64,000 nt of DNA from Sva-07 sp963728355 (GCA_963728355.1 CAVSJQ010000017.1:1-64000); one strand, 5' to 3'. Shown: positions 24,514 to 34,662, counted from the first letter of the stretch. Made by a program: numbers and translations. The notes: generated by a model not told the origin, from the sequence alone.

Positions 24514-27081
24514 GTGAGCAGCGGTCATCGGAGTGTGCGGGCAGTGGCGGTCGCGGTGGGACTGACCGTGTCGCTGGTGGCAGCGTCGTGTTCGAGTGAT
24601 GACGATGCGTCGCCGTCGACCACCGGGGCGGGGACCACGACGGAGCCGTCGGTCACGACCGAGCCCGACGACGAGGCGAGTGCCGAGACGACCGAGCCCG
24701 CGCCGACGATCACCGAGGATCGTGCGTACTACATCCTGCCGCCCGGCAACTACGGCGGCCTCCCGGTGACCGACAACTCGCTCGACCAGCTGCCGCTGTA
24801 CGACGGCCTCACGCCGTTGCGCGGTGACATCACCGACGCCGACATCGACGAGCACTTCCTCGCGGCGAACTTCGAACCCGTCGGTGAGACGACCGACGAA
24901 CCGACCGGTCGCCCGGGGACGACGATCGTGTACGACTCCTTCGGCGTTCCACACATCACCGGCGAGACGCGCGAGGATCTCGCCTTCGGCGCTGGATGGG
25001 TCACCGCACGCGATCGTGCGCTGTTGCTCGACCTGGGCCGGGGCCCGGCGCGCGTGGCGATCGCCGACGTGCCGGGCATCGATGCGTTCTCGCTCGTCAC
25101 CAGCGCCCAGGAGTTCGTCCCCAGCGCGACGACCGAGCAACTCGTCACCGACCAGGTGCAGCTGATCCGCGACACCTACGGCGACGAGGGCGAGCAGATC
25201 ATCGCCGATGCTCAGGCGTACGTCGACGGTGTCAATGCCTACCGCGACGCCAACGGTGTCGTCGGCGAGCCGTTCACGGTCAATGATGTGGTCGCCGTCA
25301 CGGCGTTCATCGGCTCGATCTTCGGTGCCGGCGGCGGTGCCGAGGCCGGCAACGCTCAGTTCCTCTCCGAACTGCGAGCGACGCTGGGCGACGATCTGGG
25401 CCGCGCGGTGTGGGAGGACTTCATGCCGTTCGACGACCCGGAGGCGCCGACGACCATCGACGAACGCTTCGAGTACGGAGCCTTCACCGGCGGTGACGTC
25501 ACGGGCTCGGTCGTCATCGACGCCGGGTCGCTCGTGTCGCTCGACCCGCGCGCGAACTCGGCGTCACCGCAGGGACTCGTGAGCGGCGAGCGTGAGGGTG
25601 CGTCGGTCGTCTACGGCGCAGCCGGCGGACCACGCTCGCGGACCGCATCGAACTGGTTGATCGTCGATCCGGATGCGTCGGTCAACGACACGACGCTCGC
25701 CGTCATGGGCCCGCAACTCGGTTACTACTACCCCGAGATCGTCCAGCAGCTGCACCTCAGCGGCCCCGGCATCGAGGCGCAGGGCGCCGCGGTGCCCGGC
25801 CTGGCCATGTATCTCCTGGTCGGGCGCACGACCGATTACGCGTGGAGCCTGACGTCGGCGAACCAGGACGTGCGCGACGTGTACGCCGAACTGCTCTGCG
25901 AGCCGGACGGGTCGGCGCCGACGATCGAGTCCGACCACTACGAGTACGACGGCGACTGCGTGCCGTTCGTTCCCTTCGACGCCGGGACGCTCGCCGGCGT
26001 GCCCATCGTGTACCCGACCTCGGTGCACGGTCCGGTCGTCGGCACGGCCACGTCCGAAGGTCGCCCCGTCGCGCTGACGAGCAAGCGTTCGACCTTCGGG
26101 CGAGACGGCCTCAACCTCGGCGCACTCAAGGACATGACCGAAGGAGACGCCGACACCACGGAGTCGTTCTTCGAGTCGGCCGACAAGTTCGGCTTCACGT
26201 TCAACTGGGGCTACGCGAATCGGCAAGGCATCGGCTACTTCGCATCGGGGCTGCTTCCCGTTCGCGCCGACGGGCTCGATCGCCGGCTCCCCACGCTCGG
26301 CACGGGTGACTACGAATGGCAGGGCTTCCTCGACCAGGACCAGAAGCCGCATGCCGCCGGCAGTCCCACCAGCCTCCTCTTGAACTGGAACAACCAGTCG
26401 GCGCCCGGGTTCATGCACGGCGACGACAACCAGTACGGCTCGGTCCACCGCGTCGAGAACTTCGACCAGTGGCCCGACCAGGTCGACCTGGCGGGTGTGG
26501 TCGGCGTGATGAATCGCGCTGCCACCGAGGACATCCGCGCGACCGTGTGGCCGGTGATCAGTGACGTCCTCGTCGGCGGCGATGCGCCCTCCGAACTCGC
26601 GAAGCAGGCCGTGGCGCTGCTCGACGAGTGGGTGGCCGACGACGCCCCGCGGCTCGACGCCGACGACGACGGATTCGCCGACAGCCCGGGACCGTTGCTG
26701 CTCGACGAGATCTTCACCGCCGTCGACACCGCCGCCCGCCAACCAGTGCTGGGCGACGCGATCGCTGCAGACATCCGGTTCCGCGGCATCGACGCCGCCA
26801 GCTTCGTCGACAAGGATCTGCGCACCGTGCTCGGGCAACCCGTCGAGGGCGCGTTCACGGTGTCCTACTGCGGCGCCGGAGACCTGGACGTCTGCCGTGA
26901 CTCGCTGTGGGCCGCCGTCGGCGACACCGTTGCTGGCCTGGCGGCCGAGCGGGGCGACGACATCGCCACCTGGTTGCCAGAAGGCGAGCGCCTGACGTTT
27001 GCGCCGGGCCTGATCGAGAACGACTTCCGGGCGACCAACCGTCCGACATTCCAGCAGGTGATCGAGTTCGCCCCACGGTGA
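24514..27081 (+). CDS. Penicillin-acylase-family lipoprotein (acylase)
   Basis: 855 residues from GTG 24514, with GAGAGGAG about 10 bases upstream. Signal peptide and lipobox (LVAASC), Thr/Ser-rich linker to about residue 75, then an Ntn-hydrolase of the penicillin/aculeacin/AHL acylase family. Alpha-subunit motif: GTTIVYDSFGVPHITGETR. The mature beta chain should start at Ser379 in RTASNWLIV. Further motifs are DYAWSLTSANQDVRDVYAE and GYFASGLLP. It is expected to self-cleave and hydrolyse amide bonds of an acylated substrate outside the membrane, such as lipopeptides or acyl-homoserine lactones. Flanked by unrelated genes on the opposite strand. Confidence 0.9.
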   Translation: MSSGHRSVRAVAVAVGLTVSLVAASCSSDDDASPSTTGAGTTTEPSVTTEPDDEASAETTEPAPTITEDRAYYILPPGNYGGLPVTDNSLDQLPLYDGLTPLRGDITDADIDEHFLAANFEPVGETTDEPTGRPGTTIVYDSFGVPHITGETREDLAFGAGWVTARDRALLLDLGRGPARVAIADVPGIDAFSLVTSAQEFVPSATTEQLVTDQVQLIRDTYGDEGEQIIADAQAYVDGVNAYRDANGVVGEPFTVNDVVAVTAFIGSIFGAGGGAEAGNAQFLSELRATLGDDLGRAVWEDFMPFDDPEAPTTIDERFEYGAFTGGDVTGSVVIDAGSLVSLDPRANSASPQGLVSGEREGASVVYGAAGGPRSRTASNWLIVDPDASVNDTTLAVMGPQLGYYYPEIVQQLHLSGPGIEAQGAAVPGLAMYLLVGRTTDYAWSLTSANQDVRDVYAELLCEPDGSAPTIESDHYEYDGDCVPFVPFDAGTLAGVPIVYPTSVHGPVVGTATSEGRPVALTSKRSTFGRDGLNLGALKDMTEGDADTTESFFESADKFGFTFNWGYANRQGIGYFASGLLPVRADGLDRRLPTLGTGDYEWQGFLDQDQKPHAAGSPTSLLLNWNNQSAPGFMHGDDNQYGSVHRVENFDQWPDQVDLAGVVGVMNRAATEDIRATVWPVISDVLVGGDAPSELAKQAVALLDEWVADDAPRLDADDDGFADSPGPLLLDEIFTAVDTAARQPVLGDAIAADIRFRGIDAASFVDKDLRTVLGQPVEGAFTVSYCGAGDLDVCRDSLWAAVGDTVAGLAAERGDDIATWLPEGERLTFAPGLIENDFRATNRPTFQQVIEFAPR

Positions 27082-27093
27082 CGTGGGCCGGGG

Positions 27094-27918
27094 TCAGAGC
27101 CTCTTCCAGACCGGCGGTCGTTTGGCGACGAACGCCGCCCGCGCTTCACCGGTGTCCCCGGTGGCGCTGCACATGATCTGTGTTCGGTTCTCGATGTCGA
27201 GCGCATGACGCAACGAGGGGGCGTCGAGCGTCTGCCACATCGTCTCCTTGGTCATCCATGTGGCGAACGGTGCGTTCGCCCGGATGAGCCGCGCCGTGTC
27301 GAGTGCCCGATCGACGGCGGCGCCCGGTGGCACCACGGCGGCGATCAACCCGATGCGCTCCGCCTCGTCGGCGTCGAAGATGCGCGCGGTCAACAGCAGT
27401 TCTGCCGACCGTGACGCGCCGACCAGCCGGGGCAGGAAGTAACTCGTTCCCATGTCGCAGTTCGACACGCCGATCTTCAGGAACACCGCACCGAAGGTGG
27501 CGTCGCTCGACGCGAACCGGATGTCGGTCGCCAGGCTGAGCGCGAATCCGCCACCGACTGCGGGACCGTTGACGGCCGACAGCCACGGCTTGCGCGACCG
27601 GTGGATGCGTTCGAGGAGCGTGGCGAGATGGTCCTGCCACATGAACCCGCCGACGGTCCGCCCGACGCCCTCGCCGCCCGGGGCGACACCCTGGTCCTGC
27701 AGGTCGAGGCCGGCCGAGAACCCTCGGCCCGCACCGGTGACGATCACGGCGCGAAGCGATGGGTCGAGGTCGACGGCGCTCACGACGGCGTCGAGTTCGC
27801 TGACCATCGTCGACGTCATGGCGTTGAGCCGCTCGGGTCGGTTGAGCGTGACGAGTGCAACGTCATCGTCGATCTCGGTGACGTCGATGGTCTCGCACGA
27901 GTTCGCAGGGAGCGCCAT
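27094..27918 (-). CDS. Enoyl-CoA hydratase/isomerase family protein
   Basis: 274 residues from ATG 27918. Crotonase fold motifs: ALVTLNRPERLNAMTS, oxyanion-hole AVIVTGAGRGFSAGLDLQ, and PWLSAVNGPAVGGGFALSLATDIRFAS with the second oxyanion Gly and catalytic-acid region (FLKIGVSNCDMG). It likely hydrates or isomerises an acyl-CoA. The next gene on the same strand upstream is an acyl-CoA ligase 49 bases away, so the two may form one catabolic unit. Confidence 0.9.
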   Translation of the reverse strand: MALPANSCETIDVTEIDDDVALVTLNRPERLNAMTSTMVSELDAVVSAVDLDPSLRAVIVTGAGRGFSAGLDLQDQGVAPGGEGVGRTVGGFMWQDHLATLLERIHRSRKPWLSAVNGPAVGGGFALSLATDIRFASSDATFGAVFLKIGVSNCDMGTSYFLPRLVGASRSAELLLTARIFDADEAERIGLIAAVVPPGAAVDRALDTARLIRANAPFATWMTKETMWQTLDAPSLRHALDIENRTQIMCSATGDTGEARAAFVAKRPPVWKRL

Positions 27919-27967
27919 GCGCCCATGATGACAACGCACGCGCAGCGGTGACGACCTCGACGCCGGG

Positions 27968-29416
27968 TCAGACCCGAGCCGCGCGCAGGGTCGAACGCCG
28001 CACCTTGCCGGCTTCGTCGCGCAGCGGCTCGTCGACGAACTCGATCGAGCGGGGCAGCTTGTAGGTGGTCAGGCGCTCGGCCAGGAAGGCGAGCAGCTCG
28101 GAGTCGGACACCTCGCCGGGGTGGGCCTGGACGATGGCGTGGACGTCGTTGCCGCGGTCGTCGTTCGGCAGCCCGATCACCGCGCACGAGTGGACGGCGG
28201 GGTGCTCGCCGAGCGCCGCCTCGATCTCGGCGGGATAGATGTTGGCACCTCCCGACAGGATCATGTCCTGCACACGGTCGCCGAGATAGAGATAGCCGTC
28301 CGCGTCGAACCAGCCCATGTCACCGAGCGACTCCCAGCCGTCGCCGAGCGTCTTGGCATCGGCGCCCACGTACCGGTACGTCGGCGTGTCGCGCGACGAG
28401 CGCATCCACACCTCACCCTGTTCACCGACGGGCAGTTCGTTGCCCTCCTCGTCGCAGATCTTCATCTCGCCGGACGACACCCGACCGACCGAGCCGCGGT
28501 GGCTCAGCCATTCGGTGCCGGTGATGATCGTGGCCGCCTGGGCCTCGGTGCCCGCGTACAACTCGAAGATCTTCTCGGCGCCGAGCCAGTCGATCCAGGC
28601 CTCCTTCAGCCACGGCGGGCACGGCTCGGCGAGATGCCACACGACACGCAGCGACGACACGTCGTAGCCGAGCCGCACGTCGTCGCCGAGCCGGAGGATC
28701 CGCTTCATCATCGTCGGCACGAGGTAGACGACGTCGACCCGGTGCCGCTCGATCGATGCCAGCACGGCTTCGGCGTCGAAGCGCCCGAGGACGACGACGT
28801 GGTTGCCCTGCAGGAGCGCTTGACACGACCACACCGCCGGGCCGTTGTGGTAGAGCGGACCGGGCACCAGCATGCAACCGTCCGGGCCGATGCCGAGTGG
28901 CCGTGGCGCTGCGGTGTCGAACACCGCCGGATCGCCGGACACGATCAGCTTCGGCCGACCCGTCGACCCGCCCGACGTCGGCGCCTTCCACGCCGGCGAG
29001 ACGGCGTCGGGCAACGAGTCGTCGGTGAACTCCGGCGGCGGCTCGTGACCGAGCGGCAGGTGCACGATCGAATCCGGCAAGTGGGCGAACGCCTCGTCGG
29101 GGGCGCCGACGACCACGGTCGAACCGGCGAGTTCGACGATCGCCGCCAGCTCGCGCCCGGGCAGCTTGGCCGACACGGGTTGCGGGATCGCACCGAGCTT
29201 CCAGCAGGCGACGTATGCGACGAACCAGTCGACCGAGTTGGGCACGGCAACGGTGACGAACGATCCCTCGGCGATGCCGTAGGAACGGAGTTCGTTCGCC
29301 AGTCGGCCGGCGCGCGACTCGAGTTGCTCCCTGGTGAGCGTGACGTCGTTGCACGTCACAGCCGGCGCATCGGGCAGATCCCGGGCAAGTTCACCCAGAC
29401 GGGCGGGAAAGGACAT
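27968..29416 (-). CDS. AMP-forming acyl-CoA ligase
   Basis: 482 residues from ATG 29416. Adenylate-forming enzyme motifs: P-loop-like TSGGSTGRPKLIVSG, LYAGTEAQA, GDMGWFDADGYLYLGDRVQDMI, and the terminal Lys region TTYKLPRSIEFVDE, GKVRRSTLR. It activates a carboxylic acid as acyl-AMP then acyl-CoA; the substrate is not predictable here. The stop overlaps a short palindrome CGGGTCAGACCCG (27964-27976). Divergent from dabB, with an inverted repeat between them. An in-frame extension to 29560 lacks similarity. Confidence 0.88.
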   Translation of the reverse strand: MSFPARLGELARDLPDAPAVTCNDVTLTREQLESRAGRLANELRSYGIAEGSFVTVAVPNSVDWFVAYVACWKLGAIPQPVSAKLPGRELAAIVELAGSTVVVGAPDEAFAHLPDSIVHLPLGHEPPPEFTDDSLPDAVSPAWKAPTSGGSTGRPKLIVSGDPAVFDTAAPRPLGIGPDGCMLVPGPLYHNGPAVWSCQALLQGNHVVVLGRFDAEAVLASIERHRVDVVYLVPTMMKRILRLGDDVRLGYDVSSLRVVWHLAEPCPPWLKEAWIDWLGAEKIFELYAGTEAQAATIITGTEWLSHRGSVGRVSSGEMKICDEEGNELPVGEQGEVWMRSSRDTPTYRYVGADAKTLGDGWESLGDMGWFDADGYLYLGDRVQDMILSGGANIYPAEIEAALGEHPAVHSCAVIGLPNDDRGNDVHAIVQAHPGEVSDSELLAFLAERLTTYKLPRSIEFVDEPLRDEAGKVRRSTLRAARV

Positions 29417-29524
29417 GATCACGGTGCGGGCCCCCTTGCCGGACGATCGATCCGAAGTGTGCCAGGCCACGCCCGGGTGCGGAGAACCCGAGCCGCTGAT
29501 GCCCCGTCCCACCACCTGACAAAT

Positions 29525-29556
29525 ATTCGCGTACAGACACTTCAGGTTGTACGAAT
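29525..29556. promoter_or_regulatory. Imperfect inverted repeat between divergent genes
   Basis: ATTCGCGTACA (29525-29535) and TGTACGAAT (29548-29556) are complementary apart from a two-base bulge. This AT-richer patch lies between the acyl-CoA ligase and dabB. TATTAG at about 29569 could be a -10 box for a short-leader dabB transcript. It resembles a TetR/FadR-type operator in size. Confidence 0.35.
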
Positions 29557-29583
29557 CCAACTTCCGGTATTAGAGTTCGAGCG

Positions 29584-31230
29584 ATGTCAGGTGTACTCGT
29601 CGCCGTTCCCGCCCTGCCGTTGCTCGTGGCCGCGTTCATCGGACTCGTTGGCCCGACGCCTCGCGGCGCTGCCCGGGCAGCCGTGGCCGCAAGTGCCGCG
29701 GCAACGATCGGTGCGCTCGTCCTGCTGATCCAGGTGGGCTTCGACGGCGCGGTCGATGCGGTCGTCACGAACTCCGACGGTGCAGCCGTCGTCGGGCTGA
29801 CGGCGGATCGGGTCGGCGCCATCCTGCTGATGCTGACCAGCGTCGTCGGCCTGATCGTCCAGTCGTTCGCGTCGCGCTCGCTGCTCGGCGACCCTCGTGC
29901 CACGCGGTTCCACGCACTCGCCGCCGTGCTCGCCGGCGTCACCTCGCTGGTCGGAATCGCCGCGACGGGATCCGGGCTGCTCGTCGCCTGGGTGGCGACC
30001 AGCGTGACGCTGGTCGCGCTGCTCGGCCACAAGGCGCCGTGGCCAGCGGCGGTTCGCTCGCAGCGGCTCACCGCCAGGAGCTTTCTCGTCGGCGACCTCG
30101 CCTTGCTCGTCGGGATGGTCGTCGCGGTCGTCGCGGTCGGTGACATCGATCTGCACGTCGTCGCGGGGGAAGCGGCAGCACTCGACGCACAGTCGATCGG
30201 CTCGTTCAGCGCGCTCAGCGTCGTGGCGCTCTGCCTCGTCATCGCCGGCGTGGCGCGCTCGGCGCTCGTGCCGCTCCACGGCTGGCTGCCCTCCACGCTC
30301 GCAGCTCCGACTCCGGTCTCCGCCCTGCTGCACGCCGGTGTCATCAACGGCGCCGGCGTGCTGCTCTTGCGCTTCTCGCCGGTGTTCGCATCGTCGGTCA
30401 GCGCACTGGCGCTGGCCTTCACCGTGGGCGTACTCACCGCATTCTTCGCCACGGCGATCATGCTGGTGCGCACCGATGTGAAGGGCGCACTGGTCTGGTC
30501 GACGTCCGGCCAGATGGGCTTCATGGTCATGCAGCTCGGCGTCGGCGCCTTCGCCGCAGCGCTCTTCCACATCGTCGGTCACGCGCTGTACAAGGCGGCC
30601 TTGTTCCTCGGTGCCGGCGGAGCGATCACTGCACACAGCCGCCAGACCCAACGACCGCACCTGGGCCGGGCCGACGGGGCGGTCCTGACGTCGCCGATCA
30701 CGCGCGCCGTCGTGGGCCTGCTGGCGTCGCTGGCTGCATTCGGGCTCGCGCTGTGGTCGATCGACCCGCACCTCACGGCCTCTGCGACGTTGCTGATCGT
30801 GGTGTTCGGAACGCTGTCGGTTGCCCGAGCGGCGAACGGCTGGATGTCCGCCACCCCGTTCGCCGCCCCGCGCACGATCGTGACCGCCCTCGTCGGCATC
30901 CTCCTCGCGACCTTCGGCTACGTCGCCGGAATCGCACTGTTCGAGGGGTTCATCGCCGATGTCGTCCCCTACGACGTGCCGGCGGCCGTCGGGCCGCTGT
31001 GGGTCGCCGCCGTCCTCGCAGCCATCGCCACCGGCGTCGTCGTCGTCGCCTTGCTGCCAGGCCCCCGTGGCGCAGCGTTGCGGCGTCACGTCTACGCCTG
31101 GCTGCTCAGCACGAGCACCCCCGTCACCGCCCACGCTGCCGATGCGGGGTCGTTCCCGGCGAGCACGCCCGGCATCACGACCGACTCCACCGAACCCGCT
31201 GAACTCGCCACCGCAGGAGAACGCTCATGA
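29584..31230 (+). CDS. dabB: DabB, membrane subunit of inorganic-carbon transporter
   Basis: 548 residues, almost all membrane helices, of the NADH-quinone oxidoreductase NuoL/MrpA proton-channel family (HGWLPSTLAAPTPVSALLH, then LHAGVINGAGVLLLR, VWSTSGQMGFMVMQLGVG, HIVGHALYKAALFLGAGG). Paired with DabA directly downstream (ATGA overlap at 31227-31230), which identifies it as the cation-conducting subunit of a DAB complex that traps CO2 as bicarbonate. The conserved Lys and His of the proton path are visible in the last motif. No clear Shine-Dalgarno, so possibly leaderless or short-leader. Confidence 0.9.
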   Translation: MSGVLVAVPALPLLVAAFIGLVGPTPRGAARAAVAASAAATIGALVLLIQVGFDGAVDAVVTNSDGAAVVGLTADRVGAILLMLTSVVGLIVQSFASRSLLGDPRATRFHALAAVLAGVTSLVGIAATGSGLLVAWVATSVTLVALLGHKAPWPAAVRSQRLTARSFLVGDLALLVGMVVAVVAVGDIDLHVVAGEAAALDAQSIGSFSALSVVALCLVIAGVARSALVPLHGWLPSTLAAPTPVSALLHAGVINGAGVLLLRFSPVFASSVSALALAFTVGVLTAFFATAIMLVRTDVKGALVWSTSGQMGFMVMQLGVGAFAAALFHIVGHALYKAALFLGAGGAITAHSRQTQRPHLGRADGAVLTSPITRAVVGLLASLAAFGLALWSIDPHLTASATLLIVVFGTLSVARAANGWMSATPFAAPRTIVTALVGILLATFGYVAGIALFEGFIADVVPYDVPAAVGPLWVAAVLAAIATGVVVVALLPGPRGAALRRHVYAWLLSTSTPVTAHAADAGSFPASTPGITTDSTEPAELATAGERS

Positions 31231-33842
31231 CGACCACCACGACCACCTCTGCGGCCCTGTCGTCGAGCGACCGCAGCCGGCTGGTCGCCGACGTCGCTGC
31301 GGCAGGATCGATCGCCGCTCCGTACTGGCCGCTGACGGCGTTCGTGGCGGTCAATCCGCTCGGCGGGCTCACCGACCTGCCGTTCGCCGACGCCACCGAC
31401 GCCGCTCGCGGCTGGTTCGGAGCCCGCACCCATCTGCCGCTGGTGGCCTATCGGGCTGAGCATGCCCGTGGCACGGTGACCGACGCCGATCTCGATCGGG
31501 CGATCCTGCGTCACGCCCCCTCACTGGCCCAGCAGCAGCCACTCGCCGTCGCCGGCGTGTCGGTGAACCCGGCCGAACTCGTTCGCTGGGATCTCCTGCA
31601 CGGTCCCGTCGCCGCTCCGGTCCCGCAGCGCCAGGCGGGCACCGTTGCCGACGCCCTCGACGAGATCATGACGGCCTGGTGCGCTGCATTCGTCGACGAC
31701 GCACACACGCCGTGGCAGATGCCCGACCGCGACCAGGGCTTCTATCGTTCCTGGCTCGCCGTGGCTCGTTCCGACCGGCGGCTGGCCGCCGTCATCGGGC
31801 GCGAGGCGCGGGCGCGCATCGCGGCACTCCCCGACGACCCGGCCGAACTCCTCGATCTCGTGCTCGGAGCGCGGGGAGTCGCCGACGACGGACGGGTCGG
31901 GGCGATGCGAACCTGGATCCTGCGGACACCTGGATGGGCCGGGTTCGCGCGGTGGTGCGACGAGTGGGCGCCGGCCGACCGTGCCGGGGTGCGCTTGCGG
32001 ATGCTCGACCTCGCCGCCGTCCGGGCGGCCATGGACCACCTCGCTCCGGAACATCTCGATCTCTCCGGACCGGCAGCGTCGGCGAGCCCGATCGCTGAGG
32101 CCGGCATCGAGATGCGAGTCGACGCCGCGGTCGCGGCATTCGGCGCCGCGGAGCATCGCAGTGCGGTCGCCGCGCTACTCGGCTCGATCTCCGAACGCGA
32201 CCGCCAGGCGATCTGGTTGGCGGCACACGAATGGAACTTTCGTGACCGCCTCCTGACCCGGTTGACCGGCTCTGGTGGATCGACTACCGGATCCACCGGG
32301 CGCCCGGATGCGCAACTCGTGTTCTGCATCGACGTGCGGTCCGAGGGCTTCCGTCGTCAACTCGAGGCGCTCGGTGCCTACGAGACGTTCGGGTTCGCCG
32401 GCTTCTTCGGCGTGCCCGTGCGGTGGCGTCCCCTCGGTTCCCCCGTCTCCCAGGCCCGCTGCCCGGTGCTCGTGTCCCCCCGTCACGAGATTGCCGAGGT
32501 CGCCGTCGACGACGACTCGTCCTACCTCGCTGCCTGCTCGACCTCCGCCGGGTTGCACGACGCCTTCTACGCTGCCAAGGGCGGCATCGGCTCGCCGTTC
32601 GCACTCGCCGAATCGGCTGGATGGTTCGCCGGTCCCGTCGCCGCCGCCCGCACGCTCGCACCATCTCGGACGTCGCTCGACACGTCAACGGCCGCCAAGC
32701 GCCCCTGGTGGAAGACGTTCGGTTCCACGCCACGCACGGCGCCGGTCGTGGACGACCTCGCCGGCGCCGACCTGAACGCCGGCTTGTCGTTGGAGGAGCG
32801 CACGCTGTTCGCCGAGGCGATCGTCACGACGATCGGCATGGCGACATTCGCGCCGGTGGTGGTCCTGTGCGGTCATGGCAGCATCACCACGAACAACCCG
32901 CATGCCTCGTCGCTCGACTGCGGCGCCTGCGGTGGCGCGCCGGGCGGCGCGAGTGCACGGATCGCGGCGGCCATCCTCAACGACACCGAGGTGCGTTCCG
33001 GCCTCGTCGAGCGTGGCGTCACGATTCCCGACGACACGTGGTTCGTCGCGGCCGAGCACGACACCGCAGCCGATCTGGTCACGATCTACGACCGCGACAC
33101 GATCCCGGCCGCCAACCGGCCGTTCGTCGACGCCCTCCAGCGGGACCTCGATGTCGCCGGCGAGCACAACGCTCGCGACCGGGCGCAACGGCTGCCCGGC
33201 AACGCCGACCGCGTGCGCGACCGCGGGCGCGACTGGGCCGAGGTGCGCCCCGAGTGGGGCCTCGCGGGCAACGCCGCCTTCATCATCGGCCCGCGGACCA
33301 TCACCGCCGATCACGACTTGCGCGGGCGCTCGTTCCTGCACAGCTACGACGCCGCACTCGACCCCGAGGGCGTGGCCCTCGAGACGATCATGACCGCACC
33401 ACTGGTGGTGGCGCAGTGGATCTCGTCGCAGTACTACTTCTCCACCGTCGAGCCCGACGTGTTCGGCGCCGGCGACAAGATGCTGCACAACCCCGTCGGA
33501 GGCATCGGCGTCGTCGTCGGCCAGTCCGGCGACCTCGCCGTCGGACTGCCGATGCAGTCGGTGATGTTCGGTGAGCAGCGTGCGCACGATCCATTGCGCC
33601 TCCTCGCCGTCGTGCAGGCGCCACTCGACCGGATCGAGGACATCATCCTGCGCAACCGTGGTCTGCGTCAGCTCGTCGAGGGTCAGTGGATCCACGTCGT
33701 GGCCCGCGCCGGCGACAACGATCCATGGTCGTTCCGTACGCCCAGCGGAGGATGGGAGCCCTGGCACCTCGCCGACGCCTCGATGACCGATCACCGCACG
33801 CACCTCTCACACACCGACCTCTCGACACCACTGTCGATCTGA
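31227..33842 (+). CDS. dabA: DabA, carbonic-anhydrase-like subunit (DUF2309)
   Basis: 871 residues of the DUF2309/UPF0753 family. The predicted zinc site is complete: Cys367 and Asp369 in FCIDVRSEGFRRQL, His550 in VLCGHGS, Cys565 in SLDCGACGG, with the same spacing pattern as known DabA proteins. N-terminal PLTAFVAVNPLGG is also family-typical. With DabB it forms an energy-coupled unit that hydrates CO2 to bicarbonate in the cytoplasm. It overlaps dabB by ATGA and is followed 11 bases later by a PII-like gene. Confidence 0.93.
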   Translation: MTTTTTTSAALSSSDRSRLVADVAAAGSIAAPYWPLTAFVAVNPLGGLTDLPFADATDAARGWFGARTHLPLVAYRAEHARGTVTDADLDRAILRHAPSLAQQQPLAVAGVSVNPAELVRWDLLHGPVAAPVPQRQAGTVADALDEIMTAWCAAFVDDAHTPWQMPDRDQGFYRSWLAVARSDRRLAAVIGREARARIAALPDDPAELLDLVLGARGVADDGRVGAMRTWILRTPGWAGFARWCDEWAPADRAGVRLRMLDLAAVRAAMDHLAPEHLDLSGPAASASPIAEAGIEMRVDAAVAAFGAAEHRSAVAALLGSISERDRQAIWLAAHEWNFRDRLLTRLTGSGGSTTGSTGRPDAQLVFCIDVRSEGFRRQLEALGAYETFGFAGFFGVPVRWRPLGSPVSQARCPVLVSPRHEIAEVAVDDDSSYLAACSTSAGLHDAFYAAKGGIGSPFALAESAGWFAGPVAAARTLAPSRTSLDTSTAAKRPWWKTFGSTPRTAPVVDDLAGADLNAGLSLEERTLFAEAIVTTIGMATFAPVVVLCGHGSITTNNPHASSLDCGACGGAPGGASARIAAAILNDTEVRSGLVERGVTIPDDTWFVAAEHDTAADLVTIYDRDTIPAANRPFVDALQRDLDVAGEHNARDRAQRLPGNADRVRDRGRDWAEVRPEWGLAGNAAFIIGPRTITADHDLRGRSFLHSYDAALDPEGVALETIMTAPLVVAQWISSQYYFSTVEPDVFGAGDKMLHNPVGGIGVVVGQSGDLAVGLPMQSVMFGEQRAHDPLRLLAVVQAPLDRIEDIILRNRGLRQLVEGQWIHVVARAGDNDPWSFRTPSGGWEPWHLADASMTDHRTHLSHTDLSTPLSI

Positions 33843-33853
33843 ATGGAGACCCG

Positions 33854-34180
33854 ATGACCACCTGGACCGACCTGCCCGCCATGGCCAAGATCGAAGTCGT
33901 CGTCGACGGCGACGACGTGCCCGCCGTGCGTGACCTCTTCCTCGACGCCGGCGCCACCGGCTACACCGCGGTGTCCGGCGTGTCCGGCTTCGGGCACCAC
34001 GGCCACCATCAGGGACGGCTGCTGTTCAACGACCGAGCCAGCCTCTCGATGCTGATCACCGTCGTGCCGATCGAGCGCGCCGACGGCCTCATCGCCGGGA
34101 TCCGACGGTTGCTCGACGGTCGACACGGCGTGTTGTTCGTCAGCGAGACACACGTCAGTCGACCTGACTACTTCACCTGA
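33854..34180 (+). CDS. PII-like regulator of the DAB operon
   Basis: 108 residues from ATG 33854, with TGGAGA upstream. PII-like ferredoxin fold: MAKIEVVVDGDDVPAVRDLF, a short T-loop-like region rich in Gly/His (SGFGHHGHHQGRLLF), then LITVVPIERADGLIAGIRRLL. It lacks the classic uridylylated Tyr loop of GlnB. Together with its position it resembles carbon-specific PII-like proteins that sense bicarbonate or adenine nucleotides. It probably tunes DabAB activity. Confidence 0.85.
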   Translation: MTTWTDLPAMAKIEVVVDGDDVPAVRDLFLDAGATGYTAVSGVSGFGHHGHHQGRLLFNDRASLSMLITVVPIERADGLIAGIRRLLDGRHGVLFVSETHVSRPDYFT

Positions 34181-34200
34181 CGGCGTGCGAGACTGAGGTC

Positions 34201-34644
34201 GTGCACGCCATCATCGACACCGACGCCGTCAACCCGGTCCTCAACGAGATTCTCAAGGCCGAACTGTCGGGGGTGGTCCGGTACACGCACTACTCGCTCG
34301 TGATCACCGGTCCCAACCGGCTGCCGCTGGTCGACTTCATGAAAGCCCAGGCCGCCGAGTCGTTGCTGCACGCGCAGCAGGCCGGCGAGATCCTCACCGG
34401 CCTGGGTGGTCACCCCGAGCAGGGCATCGCCGAGATCGACGAATCGCACGATCATGCCATCGAGGCCATCCTGAGGGAGTCGATCGCCCATGAGCGCCGG
34501 GCACTCGATCTGTACCGCCAGCTGTTGGACCTGACCGAGGGCAGGTCGATCTATCTCGAGGAGTACGCCCGTGGCCAGATCGGCCAGGAGGAACTCCACG
34601 TGATCGAGATGAACAAGCTGCTGCGCGACTACTCGATCGCCTGA
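34201..34644 (+). CDS. Bacterioferritin-like / ferritin-like protein
   Basis: 147 residues from GTG 34201, four-helix ferritin-like. Metal-ligand-type motifs are ILKAELSGVVRYTHYSL, QAAESLLHAQQAGEI, and IAHERRALDLY with QEELHVIEMN, giving the Glu/ExxH pairs of a di-iron centre. It may store or oxidise iron. It lies 20 bases after the PII-like gene and 18 before a [2Fe-2S] protein, so it appears to belong to the same transcript; the link with carbon uptake is unexplained. Confidence 0.75.
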   Translation: MHAIIDTDAVNPVLNEILKAELSGVVRYTHYSLVITGPNRLPLVDFMKAQAAESLLHAQQAGEILTGLGGHPEQGIAEIDESHDHAIEAILRESIAHERRALDLYRQLLDLTEGRSIYLEEYARGQIGQEELHVIEMNKLLRDYSIA

Positions 34645-34662
34645 GCGGGCAGCCCGACAGCC

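Noticed and set aside
29587..31134. Long minus-strand frame opposite dabB.
   Set aside because: Mirror image of a membrane protein gene, giving Asp/Arg-rich nonsense; dabB is certain.
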